A DNA stretch of 32,903 nt from NCBI GenBank assembly GCA_026398135.1, contig JAPLTN010000064.1:1-32903 (forward strand), read 5' to 3'. The position numbers were made by a program, and so were the translations under genes. Shown here in pieces: positions 1 to 7,993 of the stretch (positions are counted from its first letter, which is position 1; each line of letters begins with the position of its first letter). Origin of the DNA: Verrucomicrobiota bacterium (GTDB taxonomy: Bacteria; Verrucomicrobiota; Verrucomicrobiia; Opitutales; Opitutaceae). The notes below the pieces were generated by a model. The model was not told the DNA's origin, did not search any database, and saw only the letters and a list, made by a program, of their open reading frames with translations.

Positions 1-124
1 CGATGTGGACGTGGCGGAGGAGTCCACGCAGCTAGCCAGATGGAATACCCTGGTGCAGGCAGGAACCGCGATGCTTTCACAAGCCAACGGATCCTCCCAA
101 ACCGCGCTTCGACTCCTGTCGTAA
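1..124 (+). CDS. Flagellin, C-terminal end only (cut by window edge)
   Basis: The frame beginning at base 2 is open from the left edge to a TAA at 122-124 and encodes 40 residues. They contain VAEESTQLARWNTLVQAGTA followed by MLSQANGSSQTALRLLS. This matches the conserved flagellin D0 C-terminal helix, which packs in the core of the flagellar filament and usually reads like ...ARxNILxQAGxAMLAQANxxxQxxLxLL. The rest of the gene lies outside the window. A strong terminator follows about 40 bases downstream, so this is the end of a transcription unit. The host is therefore probably flagellated. The family call rests on only 40 residues, but they are the most diagnostic ones. Confidence 0.9.
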   Translation, partial: DVDVAEESTQLARWNTLVQAGTAMLSQANGSSQTALRLLS

Positions 125-162
125 GCCGGTTTGGTCCAAGTCACCTGATCAGGTTCCCTTGG

Positions 163-192
163 AACCCCGTCCGCCTCAAGCGGACGGGGTTT
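163..192 (+). terminator. Intrinsic terminator after flagellin
   Basis: CCCCGTCCGC (165-174) and GCGGACGGGG (180-189) form a perfect 10-bp GC-rich stem with the 5-base loop CTCAA, followed by TTT. The flanking AA (163-164) and TT (190-191) extend the stem. It lies 40 bases after the flagellin stop and before the cyclase start. Confidence 0.88.
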
Positions 193-270
193 CCTCGTAC
201 TAAGGAGGGCGTGAACCGGCATTTCCGCCCCTTTCTGCAATTGCACTGAAAGAGCCGGATCCTCATTTGC

Positions 271-2586
271 TTGGGTGTGCTTTCCCTTCGCTCGCTCCGT
301 TCCAACTTGTGGCTTTATCTCAGCCTGCTGGCGATCTGCCTGGTTTGGCTTTTATTGGACCAATTCAACGCCTTGCGACCGCTCAGGAATCTGGAGGAGG
401 ATATGCGTTTCCGGCTGCGCGGTCCGATCGAGGCGCCGGTGAATTTGGTCTATGTCGATATCGACACGAAGGCGATCAACCAACTCGGCAGTTTCCCTTG
501 GGATCGGGCGATTTTTGCCCGGGCGTGCGAACTTTTGCTGACGCGTGGCGGGGCCAAGGCGGTTGGCATCGACGTGGTGTTTTCCGAGGCGGGCGTGCCC
601 AATCTGGTGGACCGCGCGCGGCTCGATGAGGGGCATTTCTATTTCGGGCGTTATCTGCTGCGCGGGATCAGTCCTTATGAGAACGCCAAGCCAGCGGCCA
701 AGCCCGCGCCATCGGTGGTGCTGGCGGCGAGTTACGCCGGCGGGGTGCAGACCGACTTGCAGACCGGCGAGTCTCGCGCGCGTCCCTTGCCTTTGGTGAT
801 CCATGGGCCGGGCGAGGATGCGCCGGAGATGCCGGAGTGGGATTTTGGCGGTATTATTTACAGTCCGCCCTTGGTTGGGGTGATCGATACCGAGGCGGGC
901 GAGACGCGCCGGGTGCCGATTTATGCGCCGGTAAAAGGCCGTAATTATTTGCACATGGCGTTAGAACTTTCCCGGCTATCCCTCGGTTTGGCGCCGGAGG
1001 ATGTGAAGATCGGTCGCGACCGGATCGACTTGGTTTCCCCCACTGCGGGAGTGCTTCGATCCATCCCCCTGAATCAACAGCAGTGGGTGGATATCAACTG
1101 GTTTTCCCCTTGGGTGGACGATGCGCGGAATCGCCGCGTGAGCATCGCCGATATCACGCAACTCGCCCAAGTAGCGGCTTCGGGAAATGCGAAGGGGCTG
1201 AAAGAGGTGGATGAGTATTTCGCGGATGATTATTTCAAGGATGCCGTGGTCTTGATCGGCCCGGTGGATCCGCTGTTACAGGATTTGGCCCCGACTCCGT
1301 TCGACCGGGTGCCGGCTCCCAAGGTAAGCGTGCACGGCAATATGGTGAAGACCCTGCTTTCGGGGCGTTTCATACGCCGACCGCCTGAGTGGATGACGCC
1401 GGCGATAACCCTGGGATTGAGTGCGCTGGTGGTCGGGCTTTTCCTGGTCGTGGAAGGGCGGAGAAACGCGTTGTGGCGGGGCTTGGCGATTGTGATTTTG
1501 ATCGGCTATGTGGCGGGTGGCCAGTGGGTTTTCAGTCGTTTTGATCTGCTACTGCCCATGATCGTGCCGGTGGGCGCGGCCTTGAGTGCGACGTTTATCG
1601 GCGGGGCGGCGCAGTTGGTTTTGGAGCAGAAGCAGAAGAGCCGGATCAAGGGTTTGTTCGGCGCGTATCTGGCACCTTCGGTGGTGGCGCAGATGGTCGA
1701 TTCGGGGCAGGAGCCGACGCTCGGCGGGGTGGAGGAAAACATCACCGCTTACTTCAGCGACATCGAGTCGTTCTCCTCGTTTTCCGAGGTGTTGAGTCCG
1801 AGGCAACTGGTTGAGTTGATGAACGAGTATCTGACCGCGTGCACCGACATCGTGCAGGCGGAGGGCGGCACCTTGGACAAGTATATCGGCGACGCCTTGG
1901 TGGCGATGTATGGCGCGCCGCTGGCCTTGCCCAATCATGCGCACCACGCGTGCGTGGCGGCCTTGCGGGTGCAGCGCCGTTGCGGCGAGTTGCGCGAGAA
2001 GTGGCGGCACGAGGCGGCGAGCAAGGGCTGGCCCGACATCGTGTTCCGGCTGCGCACTCGCGTGGGGTTGAACACTGGCCGCGCGGTGGTGGGCAACATG
2101 GGCAGCGCCTCGCGTTTTAGTTACACGATGATGGGCGATACGGTGAATCTGGCCGCGCGCATGGAGTCGGGGGCCAAGGCGTGGGGCGTGATCACGATGT
2201 GCGCGGAGGCAACCTGGCGGGAGTGCCGCGCGGTGGCTCCGGACGCGGTGGTGTTTCGTCCGCTTGGGCGGGTGGTGGTGAAAGGGCGCAAGGCCCCGGA
2301 GCCGATTTTTGAGTTGGTGGGCCTTCCTGAAGACGTGACGGATCGCACCCGCGAGTGTCTCGCGCGATTCGAGGCGGGTTTGGCCAAGTATTATGCGCAG
2401 GATTGGGTGGGGGCGCTGGCGGACTTCGAGGCGGCGGCGGCATTGGAGCCCAACCAGCCTGAGCCTGGCAGCGCGAAGGCTGAGGGCTACAATCCTTCCT
2501 TGGTTTACCAGCAGAGAGTGCGCGCCATGCAGGCCCGTCCGCCGGGGCCGGGCTGGGATGGGGCTTACGTGATGGACAGCAAGTAG
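271..2586 (+). CDS. CHASE2-domain class III adenylate/guanylate cyclase
   Basis: A 771-residue membrane-bound cyclase. An N-terminal hydrophobic segment (about 10-30) is followed by a CHASE2 extracytoplasmic sensor region (about 35-360, with VYVDIDTKAI and the later VVLIGP). Three membrane helices follow (about 373-395, 403-420, 426-450), then a cytoplasmic cyclase domain (about 485-660). Metal-binding aspartates are visible in FSDIE (D497) and DKYIGD (D541), and the transition-state pair N626/R630 in GDTVNLAARME. Purine-selecting positions read K537 and T619, a pattern seen in bacterial adenylate cyclases, so cAMP is the more likely product. A roughly 100-residue helical tail follows. The TTG at 271 is the first usable start after an in-frame stop at 247; no strong ribosome site is seen. 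The signal sensed is unknown. Confidence 0.9.
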   Translation: MGVLSLRSLRSNLWLYLSLLAICLVWLLLDQFNALRPLRNLEEDMRFRLRGPIEAPVNLVYVDIDTKAINQLGSFPWDRAIFARACELLLTRGGAKAVGIDVVFSEAGVPNLVDRARLDEGHFYFGRYLLRGISPYENAKPAAKPAPSVVLAASYAGGVQTDLQTGESRARPLPLVIHGPGEDAPEMPEWDFGGIIYSPPLVGVIDTEAGETRRVPIYAPVKGRNYLHMALELSRLSLGLAPEDVKIGRDRIDLVSPTAGVLRSIPLNQQQWVDINWFSPWVDDARNRRVSIADITQLAQVAASGNAKGLKEVDEYFADDYFKDAVVLIGPVDPLLQDLAPTPFDRVPAPKVSVHGNMVKTLLSGRFIRRPPEWMTPAITLGLSALVVGLFLVVEGRRNALWRGLAIVILIGYVAGGQWVFSRFDLLLPMIVPVGAALSATFIGGAAQLVLEQKQKSRIKGLFGAYLAPSVVAQMVDSGQEPTLGGVEENITAYFSDIESFSSFSEVLSPRQLVELMNEYLTACTDIVQAEGGTLDKYIGDALVAMYGAPLALPNHAHHACVAALRVQRRCGELREKWRHEAASKGWPDIVFRLRTRVGLNTGRAVVGNMGSASRFSYTMMGDTVNLAARMESGAKAWGVITMCAEATWRECRAVAPDAVVFRPLGRVVVKGRKAPEPIFELVGLPEDVTDRTRECLARFEAGLAKYYAQDWVGALADFEAAAALEPNQPEPGSAKAEGYNPSLVYQQRVRAMQARPPGPGWDGAYVMDSK

Positions 2587-2599
2587 GCGGCGGTCCGGC

Positions 2600-2632
2600 G
2601 GATCGCGCTGGCGAGGGGCGCGATCCTTTGTT
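2600..2632 (+). terminator. Probable intrinsic terminator after the cyclase gene
   Basis: GGATCGCGC (2600-2608) pairs perfectly with GCGCGATCC (2618-2626) around a 9-base loop and is followed by TTTGTT. It begins 14 bases after the cyclase stop. The T-run is short and interrupted, so termination strength is uncertain. Confidence 0.65.
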
Positions 2633-2666
2633 CCGATATACGATTACGTTGTGGTGAAAATAGGAA

Positions 2667-2755
2667 TTGGCCGGGGACGGCCAACGCCACACCACGCAAG
2701 AGATGCCAATAAGATGTGTCCTGGATGCTGCATTGGCCGTCCCGGCCAATGCAGC
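2667..2755. repeat. Two palindromic TTGGCCG...CGGCCAA elements
   Basis: Two hairpin-forming palindromes lie 50 bases apart. The first (2667-2684) has arms TTGGCCG/CGGCCAA around GGGA. The second (2727-2755) has perfect 13-bp arms GCTGCATTGGCCG/CGGCCAATGCAGC around TCC. The first, read on the minus strand, is identical over 18 bases to a copy at 31062-31079. The second starts 17 bases beyond the esterase stop and could help end that minus-strand transcript, but no T-run follows on that strand. They look like dispersed REP-type elements. Confidence 0.6.
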
Positions 2756-2771
2756 TAAAGATGAAAACGTC

Positions 2772-4304
2772 TCAGAGCGGTCCGGTGCGGAAGGGCGAGG
2801 CGGGCAGGCCGGCGGCGTTGAACAGGTTAACATCCGGCACGTTGGCCCAGCCGTAGCGGGCTTCCACGGGCTTGCTGATCGTTTCGGCATGGAGCACGAC
2901 GGTGTCGCCTACGACTTCAGCTTGGGCGGGAACGAAGGTTTTGCCGTCGGCGGAGAGGGTGAAGCCGCGCAGCGGGCCGTCCTTGGCCACGAGGCCGCCG
3001 CCGAGGTGATCGAAGGCAAGCGTGACCTTGGAGCCGACCACGGTGGCGGAGCGGTAAACGGGGCCGGAGTAATCCAGTTTTTCGCCGTAGGCGAGGGCGC
3101 GGGCGGCGAGGGCGAGGCGGACGCCGACGGGTTCCTTGCGGGCGGGATGGATGTCGTTGGCGTCGCCTGCGTCGGTGGTGACGACCATGGCGGTATTGGG
3201 GGTGGTGCGCCAGGCGTGAAGCTGGGCGTCGCGGATTTCGGGCGGCTGGCCGTTGAAGGGTGCGATTTGCACAAACAGGAAGGGGAACTCGCCCTGGCCC
3301 CATTGGGCGCGCCAGTCGCGGATGAGGGCGGGAAACAGGGTGCGGTAGGCCTCGGCGCGTTTGGCGTTGGATTCGCCCTGATACCAGATGACCCCGCGCA
3401 AGGCGTAGGGCTGGAGCGGTACGATCATGCCTTGGTAGAGCGAGGAGGGACGGTTCGCGGAGAGTCGCGGGTCGCCCGGGGCGGAGGGTCTGGCGGGAGC
3501 GGGTTTGCCGGCGGCTTTGGCGACGGCGGCCTTTTCCTCCCAGGTTTTGAGCAGGGCGGGTTCGTCGGCTTTGAACTTCGCGAGGGCGGCCTCATAATCG
3601 ACGATGGCTTTTTCCTGGGCGGCGAGCGTTTCGGGGAAGTCGGCGTCGAGCACATCGCGGCGCATCCAGGCTTCGGCGGGCGTGCCTCCCCAGGAAGAAT
3701 TAATGAGGCCGACCGCGACGTTCAGTTTTCGCTGGAGATCGCGGGCGAAGTAGTAGCCGACGGCGGTGAAATTGACCGAGGTTTGCGGAGAGCAGACATC
3801 CCACTTTCCGGTGGTGGCGGTGCGCGGAGTATCGGACGGGGTGCGGGCGACGTAGAAGTGGCGGATTTGCGGGTAATTGGCCGAGGCGGCCTCCTGTTCC
3901 CAGTTTTCCAGCGGCTTCTGGTTTTTGTTGAGGCCGAGCTTGCGATCCATGTTGGACTGGCCGGAACAAACCCAGACTTCGCCGAGCCAGATGTCGGTGC
4001 GTTCGACACGGTTTTTGCCCTCAAACACAAGCGAGTAGGGGCCGCCGGCGGGTTGGGCGGGCAGGCGAACGGACCAATTGCCTTTGGCATCGGCGGTGGT
4101 GCTTTCGGCGATTAATCCACCCAGACGCACGGTGACTTTTTCTCCGGGTTCGGCCTGGCCCCAGACAGGGATGGGCTTGTCGCGTTGGAGCACGGCGTGG
4201 TCGGCGAACAAAGCGTTGGGTATGACGTCGGCACGTAAAGCGGCGGCGGTCGCGATCAGGGCTGGGAGCAGAGCGTAACGAAGGCAGCGGAGGCGTGAGA
4301 TCAT
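2772..4304 (-). CDS. Exported sialate O-acetylesterase-type SGNH hydrolase
   Basis: A 510-residue secreted carbohydrate esterase of the sialate 9-O-acetylesterase family, which removes acetyl groups from sugars on glycans. Residues 1-25 form a signal peptide (basic start MISRLR, hydrophobic core, LRA/D cleavage region). A beta-sandwich-like region (about 28-105) precedes the catalytic domain. The nucleophile lies in SGQSNM (S117), WYQGESN is at about 308-313, and the DxxH-type dyad is DANDIHP (about 381-387). The ATG at 4304 was chosen because it opens the signal peptide; an in-frame TTG at 4397 would add 31 unlikely residues. Acetylxylan or other acetylated polysaccharides are equally possible substrates. 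It is transcribed divergently from menC, which seems unrelated in function. Confidence 0.88.
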   Translation of the reverse strand: MISRLRCLRYALLPALIATAAALRADVIPNALFADHAVLQRDKPIPVWGQAEPGEKVTVRLGGLIAESTTADAKGNWSVRLPAQPAGGPYSLVFEGKNRVERTDIWLGEVWVCSGQSNMDRKLGLNKNQKPLENWEQEAASANYPQIRHFYVARTPSDTPRTATTGKWDVCSPQTSVNFTAVGYYFARDLQRKLNVAVGLINSSWGGTPAEAWMRRDVLDADFPETLAAQEKAIVDYEAALAKFKADEPALLKTWEEKAAVAKAAGKPAPARPSAPGDPRLSANRPSSLYQGMIVPLQPYALRGVIWYQGESNAKRAEAYRTLFPALIRDWRAQWGQGEFPFLFVQIAPFNGQPPEIRDAQLHAWRTTPNTAMVVTTDAGDANDIHPARKEPVGVRLALAARALAYGEKLDYSGPVYRSATVVGSKVTLAFDHLGGGLVAKDGPLRGFTLSADGKTFVPAQAEVVGDTVVLHAETISKPVEARYGWANVPDVNLFNAAGLPASPFRTGPL

Positions 4305-4307
4305 AGC

Positions 4308-4329
4308 GGGTTGGGGTGGGCGGGGGGGG
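4308..4329 (+). other. G-quadruplex-type G-run cluster
   Basis: Runs of 3, 4, 3 and 8 guanines separated by 1-2 bases lie 4 bases upstream of the esterase start codon. They fit the four-run quadruplex pattern. The esterase mRNA leader carries the C-rich complement, which leaves no room for a Shine-Dalgarno site. Confidence 0.5.
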
Positions 4330-4500
4330 GCTAAAGAGATCGTAGCGTGTATGATCGGCGGAAGCTGGACAACCTGGAGTGTCTTTAGTTTTCGCAAACA
4401 TTTTCATGAAATTGCCAAGGCGATGGCGAACTGAGGGAGTCACCTCGAACGATTGACGCGCAGAGCAGTCGGCGGATGGTGACAGTGCTGCGTACATTTT

Positions 4501-5586
4501 ATGTGGAAAATCGACTATCGCCCCTACCATCTGCCCTTTCGGGCAGTGGTGCGCACGGCGCACGGATCTTGGGCGGAGCGGGAAGGTTTTTTGCTCAGGA
4601 TGAGTGCGCTGGGCGAGCATGCCGGTGCGACGGGCAATTCGGCGGGCTGGGGCGAAGTGGCGCCGATTCCGTGGTTCGGGACGGAGACTTGGGCGGAGGC
4701 GGGAACTGCGCTGGCGGGCTTGCGGGGCGAGGCGCGGGATTTGGCGGATGCGCTGGCCCGGGTGCCTGGCGAATACGGGTGCGTGCGGGCCGGGCTGGCG
4801 GCGGCGTGGGCGGGTCTGGGCGGGGGCGACGGCGAGGCAGACGCAGGCGGGGGCGGAGCAGAAACGGTGAAATTTTTGCCGGTGGCGGGTTTGTTGCCGG
4901 CGGGGCGCGCCGTGCTGGCGGCTGTTGTGGGTCGGCTGGAGTCGGGTTTCAGGACGTTTAAATGGAAAGTCGGGGTGGGGGACGCGGCGGATGAGCTACG
5001 AATTTTGGATGATTTGCTCGGGGAATTACCCGCCGGAGCGAAGCTGCGACTGGATGCCAATGGGGCGTGGGACCGTCGGGTGGCGGAGCGCTGGCTGGCG
5101 GCGGCGGCGGAGCGTCCGGCCATCGAGTATATCGAGCAGCCGATCGGGCCGGAGGCGCGCGGGGCGGAGGATACTTTGCGCGGTTTGGCGGAGGATTATC
5201 CGGTGGCGATCGCGCTGGATGAATCGCTGAGCGGGGCGCGTGATGTGGAGCGCTGGCTGGCGGCGGACTGGCGCGGGGTGTGGGTGTTGAAACCGTCTTT
5301 GCTGGGGGAACCCGGCCCGGTGCTGGCGCGGTTGGCGCGGGCGGAGGCGGATGTGGTTTTCGGCTCGGCGCTGGAAACGGTGGTCGGGGCGCGGGCGGGG
5401 CTGGCGCTGGCTTTTGCGTGGGAGGAACGCCGGGCCAAACCGGCGGCGGAGCGGCGCGCGCTCGGCCACGGGGTGTGGCCGCTGTTTGCCGAGGCGCGGG
5501 CGAATGCGCCGACGAGCGGGCCCTTCGTGCGGCGCGAGGACTGGGAACGAATCGACGCGGAGGCCCTGTGGAACGCGTTGAGTTGA
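4501..5586 (+). CDS. menC: o-Succinylbenzoate synthase
   Basis: A 361-residue enolase-superfamily enzyme that dehydrates SHCHC to o-succinylbenzoate in menaquinone synthesis. Barrel motifs are in order: the catalytic KxK in FKWKVG (K154, K156), metal ligands D185 (LRLDANGAW), E212 (IEYIEQPI) and D240 (IALDES), and the second catalytic lysine K264 (WVLKPSLLG). An N-terminal capping domain precedes them. Length is normal for MenC. Other muconate-lactonizing subgroup members share these residues; the overlapping menE downstream settles the assignment. The ATG at 4501 has no good Shine-Dalgarno site. Confidence 0.93.
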   Translation: MWKIDYRPYHLPFRAVVRTAHGSWAEREGFLLRMSALGEHAGATGNSAGWGEVAPIPWFGTETWAEAGTALAGLRGEARDLADALARVPGEYGCVRAGLAAAWAGLGGGDGEADAGGGGAETVKFLPVAGLLPAGRAVLAAVVGRLESGFRTFKWKVGVGDAADELRILDDLLGELPAGAKLRLDANGAWDRRVAERWLAAAAERPAIEYIEQPIGPEARGAEDTLRGLAEDYPVAIALDESLSGARDVERWLAADWRGVWVLKPSLLGEPGPVLARLARAEADVVFGSALETVVGARAGLALAFAWEERRAKPAAERRALGHGVWPLFAEARANAPTSGPFVRREDWERIDAEALWNALS

Positions 5587-6737
5587 TCAAACGACTGAGG
5601 GCGTGGGCCGGGGCTGCGCTGGTGGAGCGCGGCGGGGCGGTGTTTTTGCTCGATCCCGGCTGGGGCGAACGTGAACGCGCGCAATGGGCGGCCTTGGCGG
5701 AGCGCACGCCGCCGGACTGGGATGGGCGCGAAGGGTGGCTGTGCATCGCCACCGGAGGTTCTTCGGGCGCGATGAAGCTGGCCCGGCACGATGAACGCAC
5801 CCTGGGCGCGGCGGTGGCGGGCTTCAGCGCGCACTACGGGGTAACGCGGGTGGATGCGACGGGGGTGTTGCCGCCGTGGCACGTGAGCGGGTTGATGGCG
5901 TGGGCGCGTTGCGCGTGGACCGGGGGCGTTTACGAGGCGCTGGATTGGAAGGCGGTGGAGACGGGCGCGGTGCCGCAGCGGGCGGAGGGCGGATTTTTAT
6001 CACTGGTGCCGACGCAGCTGGCGCGACTGCTGGGCAAGGCGGAGACGGAGCGGTGGCTGAGAAGTTTCGCGGCGGTGTTTGTGGGCGGCGGCCCGGTCGG
6101 TGGGGATTTATTGGCGCGGGCGCGGGCGGCGCGGGTGCCGGTGGTGTTGAGTTATGGCATGACAGAGACGGCGGCGATGGTGGTGGCGCAGCGGACGGGC
6201 GGGTTTTGGGGCGGCGATGATTCCTGCGGAGAGGTGATGCCGCAGGTGCGGTTGCGGCTGGATGGCGAGGGGCGGATTTGGGTGGCGGGTGAGAGCTTGT
6301 TTCGCGGGTATTGGCCCGAGACGCGCACCGCCGGCGAGTGGCGCACGGACGATCTTGGCGAACTGGCGGCGGGCGGCGGATTGCGGGTGTTGGGGCGGGC
6401 GGATGCTTTGTTTATCAGCGGCGGGGAAAAGGTGAACCCGGCCGAGGTCGAGATGGTGTTGCGCGAAGTGGCGGGCGCAGTCTTGGCCGACGTGGTGGCG
6501 GTGGGTGTGCCGCATGCGGAATGGGGCAACGAGACGGTGGCGCTGTATCCGGTGGCGGAGCAGGAGGCGAAGTGGGACGAAGACGCGGTGCGAGCGGAAG
6601 TGGCGGCGCGTTTGGCGGCGGCCAAGCGGCCCAAGCGCTACGTGGCGGTGCCGGCGGCGGAATGGCCGAGGAACGCGCAGGGCAAGGTCAACCGCGCGGC
6701 GCTTGCGGACTTGGCAAGACGAGCCGGGCGGGGTTAA
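5568..6737 (+). CDS. menE: o-Succinylbenzoate-CoA ligase
   Basis: A 389-residue ANL-superfamily acyl-CoA ligase that adenylates o-succinylbenzoate and passes it to CoA, the step after MenC. Motifs: the phosphate loop TGGSSGAMK (62-70), LSYGMTE (194-200), WRTDDLGEL, GRADALFISGGEKVNPAEVE in the hinge and C-terminal domain, and the adenylation lysine K373 in NAQGKVN. It is shorter at the N-terminus than many MenE proteins (about 450 residues), but all core motifs are present. The GTG at 5568 is preferred because GGAGG lies at 5559-5563; it overlaps menC by 19 bases. A TTG at 5583 would give a 4-base overlap but has no ribosome site. The overlap implies translational coupling. Confidence 0.92.
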   Translation: MERVELIKRLRAWAGAALVERGGAVFLLDPGWGERERAQWAALAERTPPDWDGREGWLCIATGGSSGAMKLARHDERTLGAAVAGFSAHYGVTRVDATGVLPPWHVSGLMAWARCAWTGGVYEALDWKAVETGAVPQRAEGGFLSLVPTQLARLLGKAETERWLRSFAAVFVGGGPVGGDLLARARAARVPVVLSYGMTETAAMVVAQRTGGFWGGDDSCGEVMPQVRLRLDGEGRIWVAGESLFRGYWPETRTAGEWRTDDLGELAAGGGLRVLGRADALFISGGEKVNPAEVEMVLREVAGAVLADVVAVGVPHAEWGNETVALYPVAEQEAKWDEDAVRAEVAARLAAAKRPKRYVAVPAAEWPRNAQGKVNRAALADLARRAGRG

Positions 6738-6744
6738 GTGCGTC

Positions 6745-7251
6745 ATGGAGTTAAGCAACCTTGAGCAAATCTTCGGGGCCTTGAACGACGCGCAGGTGAA
6801 CTACCTCGTAGTCGGCGGTCTCGCGGTGATTGCCCATGGGTATGTGCGTTACACGAATGACTTGGATCTGGTGTTGGCGCTTGATGAAGCCAACGTTCGT
6901 CGCGCTATGGAGGCGTTAAAGTTATTGGGGTATAAGGCGAAAGTGCCGGTCGATCCGGTGGAGTTTGCCAACCCCCTTACTCGGGCGAGTTGGGTGCGTG
7001 ACAAGCAGATGGTGGTGTTTCAGCTCGTGAGCGAGCGTTTCAAGCGCGAGCCCATTGACGTATTTGTCCGCGAACCGTTCGACGTGACGAATGAGCTGCT
7101 GGCTTGTGAGTGGCTGGCGGTGGGGCCGACATTGAAAATACCGGTGGTTTCCAAGCGGGTTTTACTGGCGATGAAGCGCGAGGCTTCGCGTCCGAAGGAC
7201 TTGTTGGACATCGAGTATTTGGAGAAACTGAAAGGGCTTACCGGTGAATAA
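6745..7251 (+). CDS. Nucleotidyltransferase-fold protein (toxin-type / DUF6036-like)
   Basis: A 168-residue protein with the minimal polymerase-beta nucleotidyltransferase signature: VVGGLAVIAHG (from about residue 22), then RYTNDLDLVL with the metal-binding pair D39/D41. Later parts (PIDVFVREPFD, VSKRVLLAMKREASRPKDLLDIEYL) match the stand-alone families grouped with AbiEii-like or DUF6036 nucleotidyltransferases, in which the final R-x-K-D-x-x-D motif is typical. Such proteins are often one half of toxin-antitoxin-like pairs; substrate and target are unknown here. The ATG lies 7 bases after the menE stop, so it may be read through from menE. A small gene overlaps its 3' end. Confidence 0.8.
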   Translation: MELSNLEQIFGALNDAQVNYLVVGGLAVIAHGYVRYTNDLDLVLALDEANVRRAMEALKLLGYKAKVPVDPVEFANPLTRASWVRDKQMVVFQLVSERFKREPIDVFVREPFDVTNELLACEWLAVGPTLKIPVVSKRVLLAMKREASRPKDLLDIEYLEKLKGLTGE

Positions 7252-7453
7252 ATTTGCGGACGAAAACTGGCAGTGCGGGGGCTGGAATGATCACGAACAG
7301 GGGCAGCTCCTGTCGGGCTCGTCGCTAAGCTTTCGCGAGCGACTGTTGTGGTTGCAGGATGCAGACCGTTTGGCGGCGGAGCTGGAAACCAAGCGGCCTT
7401 GGGTGGATGGCGACGGTGCCGTCCATACGCCGCGCGGTGCGGCGAAGAAGTGA
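7244..7453 (+). CDS. Small partner protein of the nucleotidyltransferase
   Basis: A 69-residue protein with a GTG start, overlapping the nucleotidyltransferase stop by 8 bases, which suggests translational coupling. The middle, SFRERLLWLQDADRLAAELE, is a predicted amphipathic helix. Small proteins with an ERLxWLxxAxRLA-like helix are often found next to nucleotidyltransferase genes, from memory of such neighbourhoods. I do not recognise a named family. A role as antitoxin or substrate adaptor is inference from the arrangement. The polar ends appear disordered. It converges on the thioesterase gene with a 9-base gap. Confidence 0.65.
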   Translation: MNKFADENWQCGGWNDHEQGQLLSGSSLSFRERLLWLQDADRLAAELETKRPWVDGDGAVHTPRGAAKK

Positions 7454-7462
7454 CGCACTGAG

Positions 7463-7870
7463 TTACTGCGTTTCGAGCCAGGCGGAGATGGCGGGCGGGA
7501 GCGGCTGGCGCTCGCGGGTGGTGGAGGAGATGCACACGTGCTCGGTGCGGGCGACGGCGGCGCGTTTGTCGGCGGTGCCGGTTTTCCAGAGCACGTAATC
7601 AAGGGCGAAGCTGTTTTCGGTCAGGCGGGTGGCGGTCAGATCGACGCGGATTTTGTCTCCGCAGAGCAAGGGGCGGAGGTAGCTGGCCTCGCTTTTGGCG
7701 ATGGGGATGACGACGCCGTGGTCGGCGAAAAACGTGGCGAGCGGGATGCCGGCGGCAGCCAGGGCCTCCTCGTAGGCTTCGTGGCAAATGGAGAGGTAGC
7801 GGGCGAAGAACACCACCCCGGCGGCGTCGGTGTCGGGAAAGTGAATGGTGCGGGCGTAGGAGAAGGCCAT
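7463..7870 (-). CDS. Probable 1,4-dihydroxy-2-naphthoyl-CoA thioesterase (hotdog fold)
   Basis: A 135-residue 4-hydroxybenzoyl-CoA thioesterase-family protein. The signature FPDTDAAGVVFFARYL holds the catalytic aspartate (D15) at the head of the central hotdog helix. The RPLLCGDKIRVDL and ARTEHVCIS strands are also typical. Length is normal. Because it lies just beyond menC-menE, the likely substrate is DHNA-CoA, the hydrolysis step before prenylation in menaquinone synthesis; YbgC-like acyl-CoA thioesterases look similar, so the substrate is inference. The ATG at 7870 starts the conserved domain. An in-frame ATG at 7906 would only translate a repetitive intergenic sequence. Confidence 0.8.
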   Translation of the reverse strand: MAFSYARTIHFPDTDAAGVVFFARYLSICHEAYEEALAAAGIPLATFFADHGVVIPIAKSEASYLRPLLCGDKIRVDLTATRLTENSFALDYVLWKTGTADKRAAVARTEHVCISSTTRERQPLPPAISAWLETQ

Positions 7871-7880
7871 GCCGCAGGAA

Positions 7881-7916
7881 TGGAATGTCGAATGACCAAT
7901 GTCCAATGACCAATGG
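7881..7916. repeat. Short AATGNCNAATGNCC-type tandem repeat
   Basis: The stretch is built from repeated AATGTCGAATGACC / AATGTCCAATGACC units of about 14 bases. It occupies the gap between the thioesterase and polX, which are divergent. It explains the apparent upstream extension of the thioesterase frame. Confidence 0.6.
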
Positions 7917-7993
7917 CGGAAAACACTTGGGGTAACATTTTAAATCGTGGCGCGGGAGGTTGACGTGGCTTGGGCGCCGGGTGCGCTGGTGGC

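Noticed and set aside
40-249. Plus-strand 69-codon frame near the left edge
   Set aside because: It overlaps the flagellin end in another frame and runs through the terminator hairpin.
2727-2755. Terminator for the esterase transcript
   Set aside because: The stem is perfect but no T-run follows on the minus strand, so it is listed only as a repeat hairpin.
2667-4115. 482-codon plus-strand frame opposite the esterase gene
   Set aside because: Gly/Ala-rich antisense shadow; the minus-strand frame has a signal peptide and all SGNH motifs.
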